The notes below the pieces were generated by a model that was given only the letters and a program-made list of their open reading frames with translations, did no database searches and was not told the origin of the DNA. Below, in pieces: positions 62,722-64,000 of a DNA stretch of 64,000 bases. Origin of the DNA: an uncultured Colwellia sp. (GTDB lineage: Bacteria; Pseudomonadota; Gammaproteobacteria; Enterobacterales; Alteromonadaceae); the NCBI GenBank assembly GCA_913061475.1, contig CAJXUN010000009.1:1-64000 (forward strand), given 5' to 3'. How positions within the stretch are numbered: position 1 is the first letter of the stretch; the number at the start of each line of letters is the position of its first letter. The translations under genes and the position numbers were made by a program.

Positions 62722-64000
62722 TTACTGACTAGTCAATTGATGATAAAGCTGTGGTAGCCTTACGGGCAATTGATCTGGTCTTAATATCACCGTATAACCA
62801 TTACTACCAAACAAATAAGGTAAATAACTTTGCGCCTCTTGGTCAATGGTTATGCAAAACGGTTTAATTCCCAGTTTATTGGCTTCTTTAATCGCTTGAT
62901 GAGTATCTTCAATCCCAAAGCGCCCTTCATAATGATCAATGTCATTGGGCTTGCCATCGGTAAGTATTAGCAGCAATTTCTGCGTACTACGTTGCTCAAG
63001 CAATACTTTAGTTGCTTGTCGAATAGCGGCGCCCATGCGGGTATAAAAACCGGGCCGAATTGATTGCACGCGTCCGCGAATAATATCGTCGTATTTTTCA
63101 TTAAAGTTTTTCAACACCGTAAAACGTACATTCGTGCGCTTGACTGATGAGAAGCCATACATAGCGAAACTGTCGCCAACACTGTTTAATGCCTCGCCAA
63201 ATAATAGCATTGAGTCTTGCACCACATCGATGACCCGACTGTTATTATCTAAATAGGCATCGGTAGACATCGATAAATCAGCAAGTAGCAAGGTCGAAAT
63301 ATCACGGTTATTACCGCGAAAGCTTCGATAGAGCCCTATTTCTTTGGTAGGAGATATTTTTGACTCAATATGAAAATCAAGCCAAGCAGCAAGATCTAGC
63401 TCTTCACCTTGCTGTTCACCTTTCAACCAATAACGTACGCTACGTAATTGCTCAAATTGTGCTTGTATCACTTTTGCGGTTTTTTGTAACTTAACAGGTA
63501 AGTTTTTTGCGCTGCAGTCTTTAGGCAGCATAGGTTGTAGTAAACAACGATCCGCTTCTAAACTGTGCTTTTTATAATTCCACTCTGGCAGTTTAATACC
63601 GTCACCTAGTGGTAAATCATCTTCAGCTGCCGACGGCAAATCCATATCAATTTTAATACGGGCACTTTTTTGGCTTTGCTGTTTTGCAACAGTAATTTTA
63701 TCTAAATCATCGGCAATACGTTGGTTATCGTCTTCATCGTCGTCGCTATCATCGGTGCCTCGGTCGAGCTTTGAAAACTCACTCCAAGAGAACAGACTTT
63801 CCAAGCGAAAAATCATCATGCCATCTTTGTCGTCACCAGAATCAACACGCTCGGCTTTTTTGCGGCTGGTGTCGCTTTTTTTCGCTTTACTTAACTCACT
63901 CGCCGCCAATTCTTCTTCATCGTCGTATTCAGGTACAACTTGTGGATCAACATGTGCAGAAGGATATAACCATAAATATACCGCTTGTGGCGCATAGTTT
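62722..64000 (-). CDS. norD: Nitric oxide reductase activation protein NorD, 5' part outside window
   Basis: NorD is a vWA-domain protein needed to activate cytochrome c nitric oxide reductase. The frame is open to the window edge with no start (YAPQAVYLWLYPSAHVDPQ at the edge), so the N-terminal part is missing; 425 codons are seen. After an acidic low-complexity linker (DDSDDDEDDNQ) the vWA domain has its MIDAS motif DLSMSTDAY, then GFYTRMGAAIRQATK, LLILTDGKPNDIDHYEGRFG and the YLPYLFGSNGYTV end, all NorD-like. norQ, norC and norB may lie beyond the edge. Confidence 0.92.
   Translation of the reverse strand, partial: NYAPQAVYLWLYPSAHVDPQVVPEYDDEEELAASELSKAKKSDTSRKKAERVDSGDDKDGMMIFRLESLFSWSEFSKLDRGTDDSDDDEDDNQRIADDLDKITVAKQQSQKSARIKIDMDLPSAAEDDLPLGDGIKLPEWNYKKHSLEADRCLLQPMLPKDCSAKNLPVKLQKTAKVIQAQFEQLRSVRYWLKGEQQGEELDLAAWLDFHIESKISPTKEIGLYRSFRGNNRDISTLLLADLSMSTDAYLDNNSRVIDVVQDSMLLFGEALNSVGDSFAMYGFSSVKRTNVRFTVLKNFNEKYDDIIRGRVQSIRPGFYTRMGAAIRQATKVLLEQRSTQKLLLILTDGKPNDIDHYEGRFGIEDTHQAIKEANKLGIKPFCITIDQEAQSYLPYLFGSNGYTVILRPDQLPVRLPQLYHQLTSQ

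Overview
The window looks like chromosome of a marine gammaproteobacterium of the Alteromonadales, most likely Colwelliaceae (Colwellia, Thalassotalea or a relative). This rests on the AT-rich base composition, the close fit of housekeeping proteins to gammaproteobacterial families (HrpA, RlmI, MiaE, RecBCD, a TyrR-like regulator, DUF3087, DUF2986 and DUF5062 proteins) and a short inverted-repeat element of a type I associate with this group. The family placement is inference. No prophage, insertion sequence, CRISPR array or rRNA was seen.

Layout. 1-53 is the 3' part of an initiator tRNA. 416-1860 holds moaCDE for molybdopterin synthesis plus a DUF1653 gene. 1976-6295 holds small enzymes (GNAT, quinone oxidoreductase, acylphosphatase, RlmI, PilZ) and a decayed VOC gene. 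6378-15414 holds hrpA, a CBS protein, a 315-bp terminal-inverted-repeat element, an unrecognised protein, CreA, an isoaspartyl peptidase, a crotonase and a GNAT.

15824-27355 is a sulfur amino-acid catabolic locus. A TyrR-like sigma-54 activator is divergent from a DsbA-like gene. Then come a gamma-lyase-type PLP enzyme, an OsmC protein, a dedicated E1-E2-E3 2-oxoacid dehydrogenase and an AGCS amino-acid carrier. A good -24/-12 promoter with two TyrR-box-like sites upstream precedes the PLP gene. The reading is import of a sulfur amino acid, gamma-elimination to 2-oxobutyrate and oxidation to propionyl-CoA, as in the Pseudomonas putida mde genes but with a full dehydrogenase complex.

27812-32741 looks like a zinc locus: a TonB receptor, a DUF1624 membrane protein, a Zur-type repressor and a MerC-domain protein. 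Zur-box-like palindromes (ATGTTA-N5-TAACAT) lie before the receptor and the MerC gene.

32907-44845 (minus strand) holds a P-loop kinase-like gene, small conserved proteins and recC-recB-recD as an overlapping operon. 45321-48730 holds two adjacent, diverged paralogues of unrecognised family, one with two glycine/serine-rich amphipathic beta stretches. This pair is the best candidate for an undescribed system. 49049-53229 is a MoxR-DUF58-transglutaminase operon. 53671-56632 holds an AstE-like deacylase, a glycosyltransferase and miaE. 56822-61198 is a giant calcium-binding repeat protein with a C-terminal anchor, followed by an outer-membrane-like protein. The window ends in dnrP and the 3' part of norD, so nitric oxide reductase genes probably lie just outside.
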